This document shows positions 1 through 7,500 of a stretch of 26,928 nucleotides of DNA, one piece after another (positions within the stretch are counted from its first letter, which is position 1; each line of letters begins with the position of its first letter). The stretch covers positions 1 through 26,928 of the forward strand of contig JASHPV010000010.1 in NCBI GenBank assembly GCA_030037875.1, written 5' to 3'. Source of the DNA: Thermoplasmata archaeon. Its GTDB lineage: Archaea; Thermoplasmatota; Thermoplasmata; Lutacidiplasmatales; UBA184. The position numbers and the translations under genes were made by a program. The notes below the pieces were generated by a model. It was not told where the DNA came from. It ran no database searches and saw only the letters and a program-made list of their open reading frames with translations.

Positions 1-822
1 ATGCCGTACGTGAAAACGAAGGACGGGACGGAGATATTCTACAAGGACTGGGGCAGCGGACAGCCGGTAGTTTTCAGCCACGGGTGGCCGTTGTCGGCGG
101 ACGACTGGGACACACAGATGCTGTTCTTTTTACAGCACGGCTACCGCGTCATCGCGCACGACCGCCGGGGCCATGGCCGCTCTACGCAGGTGTCGGGCGG
201 TCATGACATGGACCACTATGCGGACGACCTAGCGGCGGTGATGGACGAGCTCGACGTCAAGAAAGCCATCAACGTGGGGCATTCCACGGGCGGAGGCGAG
301 GTTGCCCACTATATCGCCCGCCACGGCGCCAAGCGCGTGGCCAAATGCGTCTTAATCAGCTCGGTGCCACCGCTCATGCTGAAGACGGAGGCGAATCCGG
401 ATGGGACACCCCTTGCCGCCTTCGACGGTCTCCGCGCTGCGCTCGCCGCAAATCGGCCTCAGTTCTACCTTGACCTGACGATACCATTCTTTGGATTCAA
501 CCGACCGGGGGCCAAAATCTCGGAGGGTCTCCGGCAGCATTGGTTCTTTCAAGGCATGATGGGGGGCGCCAAGGCGCACTACGAGGGGATCAAGGCCTTC
601 TCCGAGACCGATTTCACCGAGGACCTGAAGAAGATCAGTATTCCAATGCTCGTGATGCACGGGGACGACGACCAGATCGTGCCGATTAAAGCCGCGAGTC
701 TCCGCACCGCTAAACTCGTCAAAAATGCCACGCTCAAAGTCTACCCGGGCTTTCCCCACGGCATGGCCAGAACCAACCCGGACCAGATCAATGCAGATCT
801 GCTCGCATTCGTCAAGGGATAG
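1..822 (+). CDS. alpha/beta hydrolase, non-heme chloroperoxidase/esterase-like
   Basis: This 273-residue protein is an alpha/beta-hydrolase of the cofactor-free chloroperoxidase/arylesterase group, which hydrolyse esters and can make peracids. The oxyanion-hole segment FSHGWPL lies near residues 25-31. The nucleophile elbow GHSTGG places the catalytic serine at residue 95, the acid is probably Asp224 in HGDDDQIVP, and the histidine is His253 in PGFPHGM. Length and N terminus (MPYVKTKDGTEIFYKDWG) are those usual for the family, so the gene is probably complete although its ATG is the first base of the window; the promoter lies outside. No signal peptide is seen, so it is cytosolic. It is followed by a 246 bp gap and appears to stand alone. 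The substrate cannot be read from sequence. The family is widespread in bacteria, so acquisition by transfer is plausible but unproven. Confidence 0.93.
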   Translation: MPYVKTKDGTEIFYKDWGSGQPVVFSHGWPLSADDWDTQMLFFLQHGYRVIAHDRRGHGRSTQVSGGHDMDHYADDLAAVMDELDVKKAINVGHSTGGGEVAHYIARHGAKRVAKCVLISSVPPLMLKTEANPDGTPLAAFDGLRAALAANRPQFYLDLTIPFFGFNRPGAKISEGLRQHWFFQGMMGGAKAHYEGIKAFSETDFTEDLKKISIPMLVMHGDDDQIVPIKAASLRTAKLVKNATLKVYPGFPHGMARTNPDQINADLLAFVKG

Positions 823-832
823 GGACTAGGCT

Positions 833-1005
833 ACTGGTTCGAGGAGTCTACCCCGGGATGGCTGGTGCTCGCCGCGACTCCGACAGGCCGGCCAAACCGG
901 GGTAATCCGCTTTGCAGCCATTCGTCCCGCCCGTACGAAGTTCTCTTGGGAATACTACCGCGGCGGAATCTCCCTCGAGGGAACTTGACGCCGACTGGTT
1001 CGAGG
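833..1005. repeat. imperfect direct repeat in intergenic region
   Basis: The 12-mer ACTGGTTCGAGG occurs at 833-844 and again at 994-1005. Each copy is followed by a similar stretch (AGTCTACCCCGGG versus TCTTACACCCGGAG), so the similarity covers roughly 27 bases. The copies are 161 bp apart, between the hydrolase and the cyclase gene. They could be regulator-binding sites for the downstream gene or remnants of a small duplication. No further copies were noticed in the window. Confidence 0.4.
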
Positions 1006-1040
1006 TCTTACACCCGGAGGAGAACCACGCCCAGCGCGGC

Positions 1041-1046
1041 TTAATC
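1041..1046 (+). promoter_or_regulatory. TATA-like element for the cyclase gene
   Basis: TTAATC lies about 26 nt upstream of the GTG at 1069 in otherwise GC-rich DNA. The spacing suits an archaeal TATA box driving a leaderless mRNA. No Shine-Dalgarno precedes the GTG. This supports the GTG start but is a weak match to consensus. Confidence 0.35.
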
Positions 1047-1068
1047 TGAGAGATACGATAGCCGGGCC

Positions 1069-3027
1069 GTGCCGTCGTCCCGGCGTCTCTCGGCCATCAT
1101 GTTCGTTGATATGGTGGGATACACCGCCTCAACCCAGGCCGATGAGGCTCGAACGATGGGGCTGCTGCAGGAGCAGGAAGAGCTCGTCCGCCCCACTGTG
1201 GCGGAACACGAGGGTCGGGAGGTCAAATCGACCGGCGACGGCTTCCTCGTCGAGTTCGACAGCGCACTCAAAGCGACTCAGTGCGCGATTGAAATCCAAC
1301 GACAGGTCCATCAGAGGAATGATAGGAAGGGGTCCACCCCCTTGCAGCTCCGCATCGGAATCCACCTCGGTGACGTCGAGCAACGAGGAAACGACATCTT
1401 CGGCGACGCGGTGAATATCGCGTCACGTATAGAACCCGTGGCAGAGCCCGGGGGGATTTGCTGTTCAAATGCCGTTCAAGAGCAGGTCCGGAACAAAATC
1501 CCCGAACGACTGGAAAGGCTGCCATCGATGGCACTTAAGGGGCTCCAGTCCCCGATGGACGTCTATCGGGTGGTCCTTCCCTGGGTGGTCCCGGAAGCGC
1601 CGGTCGAGAAGTCTGGTCAACCTCGTCTCGCGGTTCTTCCCCTTGCCAACATCAGTCCGGATGCTAAAGACGAGTATTTTGCGGATGGACTTACCGAAGA
1701 GCTCATCGCCTCCTTATCCAAAATCCGCGGGTTGCGGGTCATCGCCCGGACCTCGGTGGGGCAGTACAAGTCGACCTCCAAGACCGTCGCTCAAATCGGT
1801 AACGAACTGGGCGTATCCTCCGTGCTCGAGGGAAGCGTCCGGAAGGCAGGCAACCGGCTTCGCATTACCCTTCAGTTGATCGATGCCGGCAGCCAGGACC
1901 ACATCTGGTCCGATACCTACGACCGCGAGCTGGATGATGTGTTCACTATCCAGACCGAGGTCGCAGAACGAACGGCGGGAGCCCTTCGGCTCGAGCTCAT
2001 CGGTCCCGAGCGAGAGTCGATTCGGAAGGAGCCGACCGCGAATCTCGTGGCTTATGAGTATTATTTGAGGGGTCTCCACGCTACTGAAGACGAATCGGTT
2101 CAAGACGTCACCGACGCGATGAGGTATTTCGAGGAGGCGATTCGGAGGGATCCCAAGTTTTCGCTCCCGTACGCCCGACTGGCGAACAGCTACATCGTGC
2201 TCTCCTCCGAGACCATGAGTCCAAGAGAAGCTTTTACTCGCGCCAAGGAGCTCATTGGTAAGGCGCTCCAGCTCGATCCCGATTCATCCGACGTGCATGC
2301 CGCGCTGGGTAACTTGGCGCTTCAGCAGGATCAGGACTGGATCACGTCCGAACGGGAGTTCAAGAGGGCCATCTCTCTCAACCCAAGCAATATTGTTGCT
2401 CGGGAGTGGTATGCCACGCTCCTGCGCGTCCTCGGCCGGTTTGATGAGGCCCTCGAGGAACTTAATGCGGCTATCGAGCTGGATCCGTTGATGAGGCTGC
2501 CCCTAGGGGGCCTCTGGTTCGTACACCAGTTGCTGGGAGACGACGCGGTCGCACTTGACCTCGCCGAAAAGCTGCGGGACCTTGCCCCCCACGCACCTTT
2601 TTCCCATATTCGTTTGGCGTACAGTTACGCCCGGTTTGGGCGCCTAGAGGAAGCGAAACACGAACTGGAACTTCTCGAGGAACCGATTGAAGAACTTCTG
2701 CTCGTCTTCAAGCTGGCGATCCAGGCGAGTTTAGGTCAGCCAGAAGAGGCTCGGCAATGGGTCAAGGATCGAGAAGAAGGGCGTTCCAAGAAGTATGTTA
2801 GCACGACCAACATGGCCAGCCTCTACGCTTCCTTAGGAGAGAAGGAAAAGGTCTTCGAGTGGCTCGAGCGAGATCAGCAATCCGGGGATCGAGGCCTCTG
2901 GAACGTATACCAGTTTTCTTTGTTTGATTTCGTCCGGGACGATCCAAGATTTGAGTCTCTTCTCACCCGAATGAATCTGCCGACCAGCTGGCGCGGGATC
3001 GGGGGTCCAATTGGACCGACCCGCTGA
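1069..3027 (+). CDS. class III adenylate/guanylate cyclase with TolB-like and TPR domains
   Basis: This 652-residue signalling protein has three parts. A class III nucleotidyl cyclase domain spans about residues 6-168. Its two metal-binding aspartates are visible as Asp14 (FVDMVGYT) and Asp57 (STGDGF), Lys53 fits the adenine-specifying position, and Asn116/Arg120 (VNIASR) match the transition-state residues. The catalytic set therefore looks intact and ATP is the likelier substrate (inference). A TolB-N/FlgO-like domain follows at about 184-310 (LAVLPLANIS, FADGLTEELI, VLEGSVRK, IWSDTYDRELDDVF). From about 327 onward there are TPR-like helical repeats (FEEAIRRDP, ALQLDP, FKRAISLNP). No membrane helix or signal peptide is apparent. 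This architecture is common in bacterial genomes, notably rhizobia, and is unusual in archaea. The start is GTG with a TATA-like element 26 nt upstream. No cAMP-binding effector gene is seen nearby. Confidence 0.9.
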   Translation: MPSSRRLSAIMFVDMVGYTASTQADEARTMGLLQEQEELVRPTVAEHEGREVKSTGDGFLVEFDSALKATQCAIEIQRQVHQRNDRKGSTPLQLRIGIHLGDVEQRGNDIFGDAVNIASRIEPVAEPGGICCSNAVQEQVRNKIPERLERLPSMALKGLQSPMDVYRVVLPWVVPEAPVEKSGQPRLAVLPLANISPDAKDEYFADGLTEELIASLSKIRGLRVIARTSVGQYKSTSKTVAQIGNELGVSSVLEGSVRKAGNRLRITLQLIDAGSQDHIWSDTYDRELDDVFTIQTEVAERTAGALRLELIGPERESIRKEPTANLVAYEYYLRGLHATEDESVQDVTDAMRYFEEAIRRDPKFSLPYARLANSYIVLSSETMSPREAFTRAKELIGKALQLDPDSSDVHAALGNLALQQDQDWITSEREFKRAISLNPSNIVAREWYATLLRVLGRFDEALEELNAAIELDPLMRLPLGGLWFVHQLLGDDAVALDLAEKLRDLAPHAPFSHIRLAYSYARFGRLEEAKHELELLEEPIEELLLVFKLAIQASLGQPEEARQWVKDREEGRSKKYVSTTNMASLYASLGEKEKVFEWLERDQQSGDRGLWNVYQFSLFDFVRDDPRFESLLTRMNLPTSWRGIGGPIGPTR

Positions 3028-3433
3028 CCGATGGCCCGCGCTCTTCGAAAGTCTCCTCTCTACCCACCTCGGCAAACAACCGCAGTTGCAATCAACCTTG
3101 CAGACAGTGAACATAGAGCTGGGTCAGACAATCTGTACATCTAACTTTGATCGGAGACTTGCCGCTTCTGGTAATCTCTTTACGGCAGGCGAGCCCGCGA
3201 GCCAGACAGGCTCTATGTACTCCCCCAAGGCGTTGCCGGCAACTAGCTCGCACGGCACGTTTCTTCACACGCGGTCCCACCCTAGACGTCGAACGGCGTG
3301 CCAAACACGATTCCTTCGACTCACAAGTAGGGCATGTCGTCCGAGGCAGTAATCAGGTATAGCGACTATCCGGAGCGGGTCCGACGCGCGCACGAGGCTT
3401 ATCTCCAGAAGAGCCCTCCCAAAATGTGCCCCC
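3028..3433. other. intergenic region, 406 bp, no gene recognised
   Basis: I see no convincing coding frame, tRNA or array between the cyclase stop and the ABC ATPase start. Short frames on both strands lack family resemblance and have arginine/serine-rich compositions typical of chance frames in GC-rich DNA. The only interpretable signal is the promoter-like GCTTATC near the right end. Confidence 0.6.
3397..3403 (+). promoter_or_regulatory. TATA-like element for the ABC transporter operon
   Basis: GCTTATC lies about 31-37 nt before the ATG at 3434. The distance allows a TSS a few bases before the start codon. No Shine-Dalgarno is visible in front of the ATG. The assignment rests on spacing and local A/T content only. 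Confidence 0.35.
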
Positions 3434-4354
3434 ATGTTGTCCATCCGGGGCCTGAGTAAGGTCTACCGGGGAAAGGCGACCCCGGCCGTGAGCAACGTCG
3501 ATTTGGACCTCCGGCCCGGTGAGGTTCTCGGACTGGTCGGCCTCAATGGGGCCGGCAAAACGACTACTATCCGAGTGGCGGCTGGACTGGTGTATCCCAC
3601 AGCGGGGCACGTGGCCGTCAATGGGCTGGACCTTACCCGGGATAAGGCCGAAGCGTCACGGTACATCGGTCTGGTTCCTGAATTCCCTAATTTCGAACCT
3701 GGATCCCGGGCCATCAATCAACTGCGGTACTACGCGGGATTCTACGGCGTGACCGGCGCCGCCGCTCGAGAGCTCTGCACGGAGCTGCTCCGGAAAGTGG
3801 GACTGTCGGACATGGATCAGGTCCGACTTCGCACTTTTTCTCAGGGCATGAAGAAGCGGTTCTCCCTCGCAGCTTCCTTGCTTGGAGACCCGGAATTCTT
3901 CCTGCTTGATGAAATTTTGAGCGGCCTCGACCCGGAAGGGGTGCTGCTCGCGCGAAACCTCATGGTGGATCTGCGGGCTCGGGGCCACGGAATACTGCTC
4001 TCGTCCCACATCCTTTCCGAGGTCCAACAAGTGGCGGATCGGGTAGCGATCATGCACGAAGGCCGTCTCATCAAGACGCTCACGCGCGACGAGGTAGAGA
4101 TGACTGAGGGGGCCACGCTCCGCCTGACCATAGAAAACCTGGACGATCCCGGCATGGAGTTGATACGGACATACGGAACGGTCCGACGCGACGGTAACAC
4201 CGTCTGGATCACTCACCCGAACCTCGACCCGGGCCAGATCAATACGGAGCTCATCCGTCACAATTACAAGGTCGTCTCGCTCGGGTTCGAGTCACTGAAT
4301 CTCGAGCAAGCCTTCTTCGACGCAGTTCGCGGGCCTCCGCCGAAGGCCCCATGA
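3434..4354 (+). CDS. ABC transporter ATP-binding protein (ABC-2 exporter type)
   Basis: This 306-residue nucleotide-binding subunit resembles the CcmA/NatA-type ATPases that power ABC-2 exporters. Visible motifs are Walker A GLNGAGKTT (36-44), a Q-loop region in which VPE (Glu83) stands in for Gln as is frequent in this subgroup, a signature variant FSQGM (135-139), Walker B FFLLDE (155-160) with catalytic Glu160, a D-loop SGLDPEG, and the H-loop His192 in LSSHILSE. Residues beyond about 220 form the C-terminal regulatory extension typical of the subgroup. The stop codon overlaps the permease ATG as ATGA at 4351-4354, so the two are translationally coupled and form one transporter. The transported substrate cannot be inferred. 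Confidence 0.95.
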   Translation: MLSIRGLSKVYRGKATPAVSNVDLDLRPGEVLGLVGLNGAGKTTTIRVAAGLVYPTAGHVAVNGLDLTRDKAEASRYIGLVPEFPNFEPGSRAINQLRYYAGFYGVTGAAARELCTELLRKVGLSDMDQVRLRTFSQGMKKRFSLAASLLGDPEFFLLDEILSGLDPEGVLLARNLMVDLRARGHGILLSSHILSEVQQVADRVAIMHEGRLIKTLTRDEVEMTEGATLRLTIENLDDPGMELIRTYGTVRRDGNTVWITHPNLDPGQINTELIRHNYKVVSLGFESLNLEQAFFDAVRGPPPKAP

Positions 4355-5895
4355 AGCTCTTCCCGTGGCACGGCTTTCTCTACGAACTGCGACGGGGATT
4401 GATGAGCATCCCCTTGCTGGTACTCACAGCGCTTATCATCCTGGCCGCCTTCAGTATTCTCGCCGAGATCGCCTCGACACAACCCGCGCCCTCGACCTTC
4501 CCGGAGGAGTCCGGAGCCTACTTTTTCACGGACGGAGAATATCACTTTGAGTTCTACGCCTACACGCAATCCGACGTGCCCATATCCGGGGCCGTCTTCA
4601 CCGTCAACATATACCCTCCCAACGAGACTCAAACCGTCCCGCTCACGTCACTCGCGAATGGGACGGGGTCCACAGGAAGTTCGGGCATGGTCGAGTTCGC
4701 CGTGCCCCTCAATGGCACAAACTACACGGCCATAATGCAATGGAGTCCGCCCAACGCCCCCCTGGGGTTTGGCGGTCCGGGTCCCCTCCTCTCCGTGTTC
4801 CGCCCGCCCCCGGGAGTCACTTCGGTGTTCGGCTCGAGCTGGACGGCCACGATACAGACCACCCATCGCTTTCTCCTCTCTTACAATCTGTTGATTTACT
4901 ACCCGGGCCCGAACGGCACGGCGCCTCCGAATTACCAGGTTTATTGGGCCGCTTCCCCCAACGAATCCCTCCCTGCGTCCCCTCTTCCGGAGGGTAGCAT
5001 GCATCGACTCGGGAGCCTGAACTCGCCCGCGGAGGCATTCTCCCCGGTCGTGCCGGCCTACCCGGTTTCGACCACGTACGGCCCTTTTCAAGAGCAGTCC
5101 AACGGCTACCTCCAGGTCGAGCTGTTCACGACAACTGGCCACCTTGTTGCGATGGACACGAACCAAAGCGTCTCCAACTTCTTTCCCCCGCTACCTGAGG
5201 CGGGTACGAGAGAGGCCTTGGCGTTCGGCGGAATCTTCATGGTGTACCTGGCACCGCTGATGGCGATCCTTGCGACGTATTCGGTGTACGGGCGGGACCG
5301 GCTGACGGGCGTGCTCGAGGGTGTCTTGGCCCGTCCGGTGAGCCGGCTGGGGCTCGCCACCTCCCGATACCTCGCAGTGATTCTGGCCCTCTGCATCGCG
5401 GTGTCCCTCGCGATGGCGTGTTTGGACGGGCTCGTCTACTGGGTCTATGGAGGCTTTGTGTCGCTCTATGGCGCACTGACGCTGTTCTCGTCGCTCTTGG
5501 TTGAGGTCGGCGCTTTCGCGGGCGTCACCTTCCTACTGTCCCACACGTTCCGGTCGGCGGGAGGCTTGGTGGGGATCAGTCTCGGCCTGTTTGCGTTGCT
5601 GACGGTGGGATGGCTGATCATCCCCCTCCTGATCGGGGGGGTGACCGGTACGCTCTTTACCCCGGGTTACGAGACTGCGATGGTCCACCTCGACTTCCTC
5701 AACCCGGTTCAGTTCTACACCCTCGCTCAGTACCAGTACTTCGCGTCGGTGCCCAGTAACTTTGGCCTGTTTTCCATGGGCCCGACTCACCCTTCCGCTT
5801 ACGGGATTACTCTGGGCACGTTGATTGCCACAGGCCTTGCTTGGACCGTGCTCCCTCTGGTAGGCTTCTTCTACTCGGTGCGGCACTGGGATTGA
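4351..5895 (+). CDS. ABC-2 type transporter permease with large extracellular domain
   Basis: This 514-residue membrane subunit is the partner of the ATPase just upstream. TM1 is at about 18-39. An extracytoplasmic region of about 250 residues follows (about 40-290), rich in Pro, Gly, Ser, Thr and N-glycosylation sequons (NET, NGT, NYT, NES, NQS). Around 75-130 (PISGAVFTVNIYPP, GMVEFAVPL) it resembles an Ig-like or carboxypeptidase-regulatory-type beta sandwich. Then come five or so further helices (about 291-310, 338-357, 366-396, 403-428, 486-508). The cytosolic stretch GRDRLTGVLEGVLARPVSR after TM2 is the usual coupling-helix region of ABC-2 permeases (compare the 'gtle.lla.Pvsr' pattern). 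The ectodomain suggests export to, or contact with, the cell surface (inference). The start is fixed by the ATGA overlap. Confidence 0.9.
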   Translation: MKLFPWHGFLYELRRGLMSIPLLVLTALIILAAFSILAEIASTQPAPSTFPEESGAYFFTDGEYHFEFYAYTQSDVPISGAVFTVNIYPPNETQTVPLTSLANGTGSTGSSGMVEFAVPLNGTNYTAIMQWSPPNAPLGFGGPGPLLSVFRPPPGVTSVFGSSWTATIQTTHRFLLSYNLLIYYPGPNGTAPPNYQVYWAASPNESLPASPLPEGSMHRLGSLNSPAEAFSPVVPAYPVSTTYGPFQEQSNGYLQVELFTTTGHLVAMDTNQSVSNFFPPLPEAGTREALAFGGIFMVYLAPLMAILATYSVYGRDRLTGVLEGVLARPVSRLGLATSRYLAVILALCIAVSLAMACLDGLVYWVYGGFVSLYGALTLFSSLLVEVGAFAGVTFLLSHTFRSAGGLVGISLGLFALLTVGWLIIPLLIGGVTGTLFTPGYETAMVHLDFLNPVQFYTLAQYQYFASVPSNFGLFSMGPTHPSAYGITLGTLIATGLAWTVLPLVGFFYSVRHWD

Positions 5896-5906
5896 ACTGC
5901 CTGGGC

Positions 5907-5936
5907 CCGACGACAACGACGACGGATTTTCGTCGG
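5907..5936 (+). repeat. inverted repeat after the permease gene
   Basis: CCGACGA (5907-5913) pairs with TCGTCGG (5930-5936), starting 11 bp after the permease stop. An inner hairpin CGACG/CGTCG around ATTTT is also possible. It may stabilise the 3' end of the transcript or mark termination; there is no long T-tract of the kind archaeal terminators favour. Confidence 0.3.
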
Positions 5937-6150
5937 TCCAGGACGAAGGCGTCTGCGCCGCCGAAGGATAGGCGATGCCTCGAAGGGAACGTCGGTAAAT
6001 CGACCTGAGTCAGAGATCGCAGTCGGTAGGCTAGATGGAGCAATGAGTTCTGCCACGATCGATTCCATTTGGCTCCTGGATTGGGTGCAACCACCTCTTG
6101 CCTCGCGGCCTCGCCCGGAGCTCAACCGGCTCCAGGGGTAAGCTGGAACT

Positions 6151-6156
6151 CTTATG
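6151..6156 (+). promoter_or_regulatory. TATA-like element for the peroxiredoxin operon
   Basis: CTTATG lies 25-30 nt before the ATG at 6181. This spacing would place the TSS at or within a few bases of the start codon (leaderless mRNA). No Shine-Dalgarno is present. Confidence 0.4.
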
Positions 6157-6180
6157 CAGGTCTAGTTAGATTGCGTTGGG

Positions 6181-6666
6181 ATGCCGCGGATCCCCGAGGC
6201 CAAAAACTCAATTCTCAAAGCGGGAGAGAGAGCGCCGGGGTTTACCCTGAACACCACCCCCGATCAGTCCGTCTCCCTCAAGGATTTCCTTGGGCGACCG
6301 GTCGTGCTGGCGTTTTACCCGGCCGATTGGAGCCCCGTCTGCACCGACCAGATGGGTCTATATGCTCAGGTCATGCCGGAGTTCCGCAGATTCGAAGCCG
6401 AAGTGCTCGGCATTTCCGTAGATGGAATCTGGTCCCACCTCGCCTTCTCCAAGGACCGGAAACTCAACTTCCCGTTGCTCGCCGACTTCGAGCCGAAGGG
6501 CGCGGTCTCGCAGGCGTACGGGGTCTATGAGGCTCGAACTGGGGAGTCGGCAAGAGCCCTCTTCGTGATCGACAAGAAGGGAGTGATCCGGTGGAGCTAC
6601 CTCTCGCCGGACGGGGTCAACCCCGGAGCCGACGGTATTCTCGCCGCCCTCGAGAAACTGGAGTGA
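6181..6666 (+). CDS. peroxiredoxin (AhpC/TSA family, 1-Cys)
   Basis: This 161-residue peroxiredoxin reduces hydrogen peroxide and organic hydroperoxides with a cysteine thiol. The active-site motif PxxxSxxC is read as PADWSPVC, with peroxidatic Cys54; Ser51 stands where Thr or Ser is required, and Arg125 in GESARALF is the likely conserved arginine. No second cysteine occurs in the chain, so this is a 1-Cys enzyme that needs an external thiol for regeneration. The length fits the AhpE/BCP-like groups. The DsbA-like oxidoreductase 6 bp downstream is in the same operon and is a natural candidate for its thiol partner (inference). It is cytosolic, with no signal peptide. The ATG is supported by the TATA-like element 25-30 nt upstream. 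Confidence 0.93.
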   Translation: MPRIPEAKNSILKAGERAPGFTLNTTPDQSVSLKDFLGRPVVLAFYPADWSPVCTDQMGLYAQVMPEFRRFEAEVLGISVDGIWSHLAFSKDRKLNFPLLADFEPKGAVSQAYGVYEARTGESARALFVIDKKGVIRWSYLSPDGVNPGADGILAALEKLE

Positions 6667-6672
6667 GCCAGC

Positions 6673-7239
6673 TTGTCGAAGACCTACATACCGCCTCAGC
6701 TCATCCTCCCCGTGGGAGACCGAGACCATTCGATGGGAACCCCGGAGGCGAACGTCGTTCTCGTCGAGTACGGAGACTACCAATGTCCCTTTTGTGGGGC
6801 GGCGTACCCTGTCGTAAAACGTGTTCAGAAGGAGCTAGGTAGCCAACTGAGATTCATCTTCCGAAACTTTCCCATCACCAACGCACACCCGTTTGCGGAG
6901 TGGGCGGCGGAAACAGCCGAGGCCGCCGCGGCCCAGGGAAAATTCTGGCCCATGCACGACTTCCTCTACGAAAATCAACGACTGCTGGGGAGTGAGACTC
7001 CTTTCGTAAAAGAAGAGGCGAGCTTGGGGTTGGACGCCGCTCGGGTAGGGCGAGAGGTGGCCCAGCGGGCTTATTCCTCCCGGATCGAGGAGGATTTCAT
7101 GAGCGGTGTTCGGAGCGGCGTCAACGGTACGCCGACGTTCTTCATCAACGGGACCCGGTACGACGGACCGGCGGAGTACGAGGAGTTACTCTCTTCACTG
7201 CGGCGAGCGGCAAAGGGTTCCGGCTCACCGAAAAAGTGA
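6673..7239 (+). CDS. DsbA-family thioredoxin-fold oxidoreductase (cytosolic)
   Basis: This 188-residue protein has a thioredoxin fold with a DsbA-type helical insertion. The redox motif CPFC is at residues 38-41 (VEYGDYQCPFC), and the cis-proline loop is GTPTFFING with Pro154. After the motif comes the helical insertion (AAETAEAAAAQGKFW, DFLYENQ). The family includes DsbA, DsbG-like proteins and the thioredoxin_4 domain. There is no signal peptide or membrane anchor, so it probably acts in the cytosol as a disulfide reductase or isomerase rather than in secretory folding. It starts with TTG, 6 bp after the peroxiredoxin stop. An in-frame ATG at 6733 would still keep the motif, but family alignments usually begin near the upstream start. 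Co-transcription suggests it recycles the peroxiredoxin (inference). Confidence 0.92.
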   Translation: MSKTYIPPQLILPVGDRDHSMGTPEANVVLVEYGDYQCPFCGAAYPVVKRVQKELGSQLRFIFRNFPITNAHPFAEWAAETAEAAAAQGKFWPMHDFLYENQRLLGSETPFVKEEASLGLDAARVGREVAQRAYSSRIEEDFMSGVRSGVNGTPTFFINGTRYDGPAEYEELLSSLRRAAKGSGSPKK

Positions 7240-7240
7240 A

Positions 7241-7253
7241 CCGGCGAAGCCGG
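7241..7253 (+). terminator. short hairpin after the DsbA-like gene
   Basis: CCGGC-GAA-GCCGG forms a 5-bp stem one base after the stop codon, followed by ATATTA. It is the only structured element directly after the operon. It could act in 3'-end formation, but the T-tract is short, so the call is tentative. The rest of the convergent gap to 7500 holds another small stem, CCCGC-TTGT-GCGGG at 7451-7464, and no gene. Confidence 0.25.
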
Positions 7254-7500
7254 ATATTACCGGCGCCGCCGTCCTTTCTTGGCAAGTTCGCTGCCTAGCT
7301 ACAATAGCGGGCGGTGCGAGGGCCCCCTGCCGTCTTCCCGTTCACGGGAGTTCCGTAGACCGCCGGAAGTGACGCGCCACCCAGTTGCTCTCCGCCTCCC
7401 TGCCCCCGAGTGAAGTCCGGTGGCTGAAACCTGCCTTGCAACCTGGATTACCCGCTTGTGCGGGCGCTTCAAACTGAGAGGGAACGTCGGCGCGGTTGGA

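Noticed and set aside
3147..3362. 71-codon frame before the ABC operon
   Set aside because: It is arginine-rich, has no family resemblance, no promoter or ribosome-binding site, and competes with other chance frames in the same gap.
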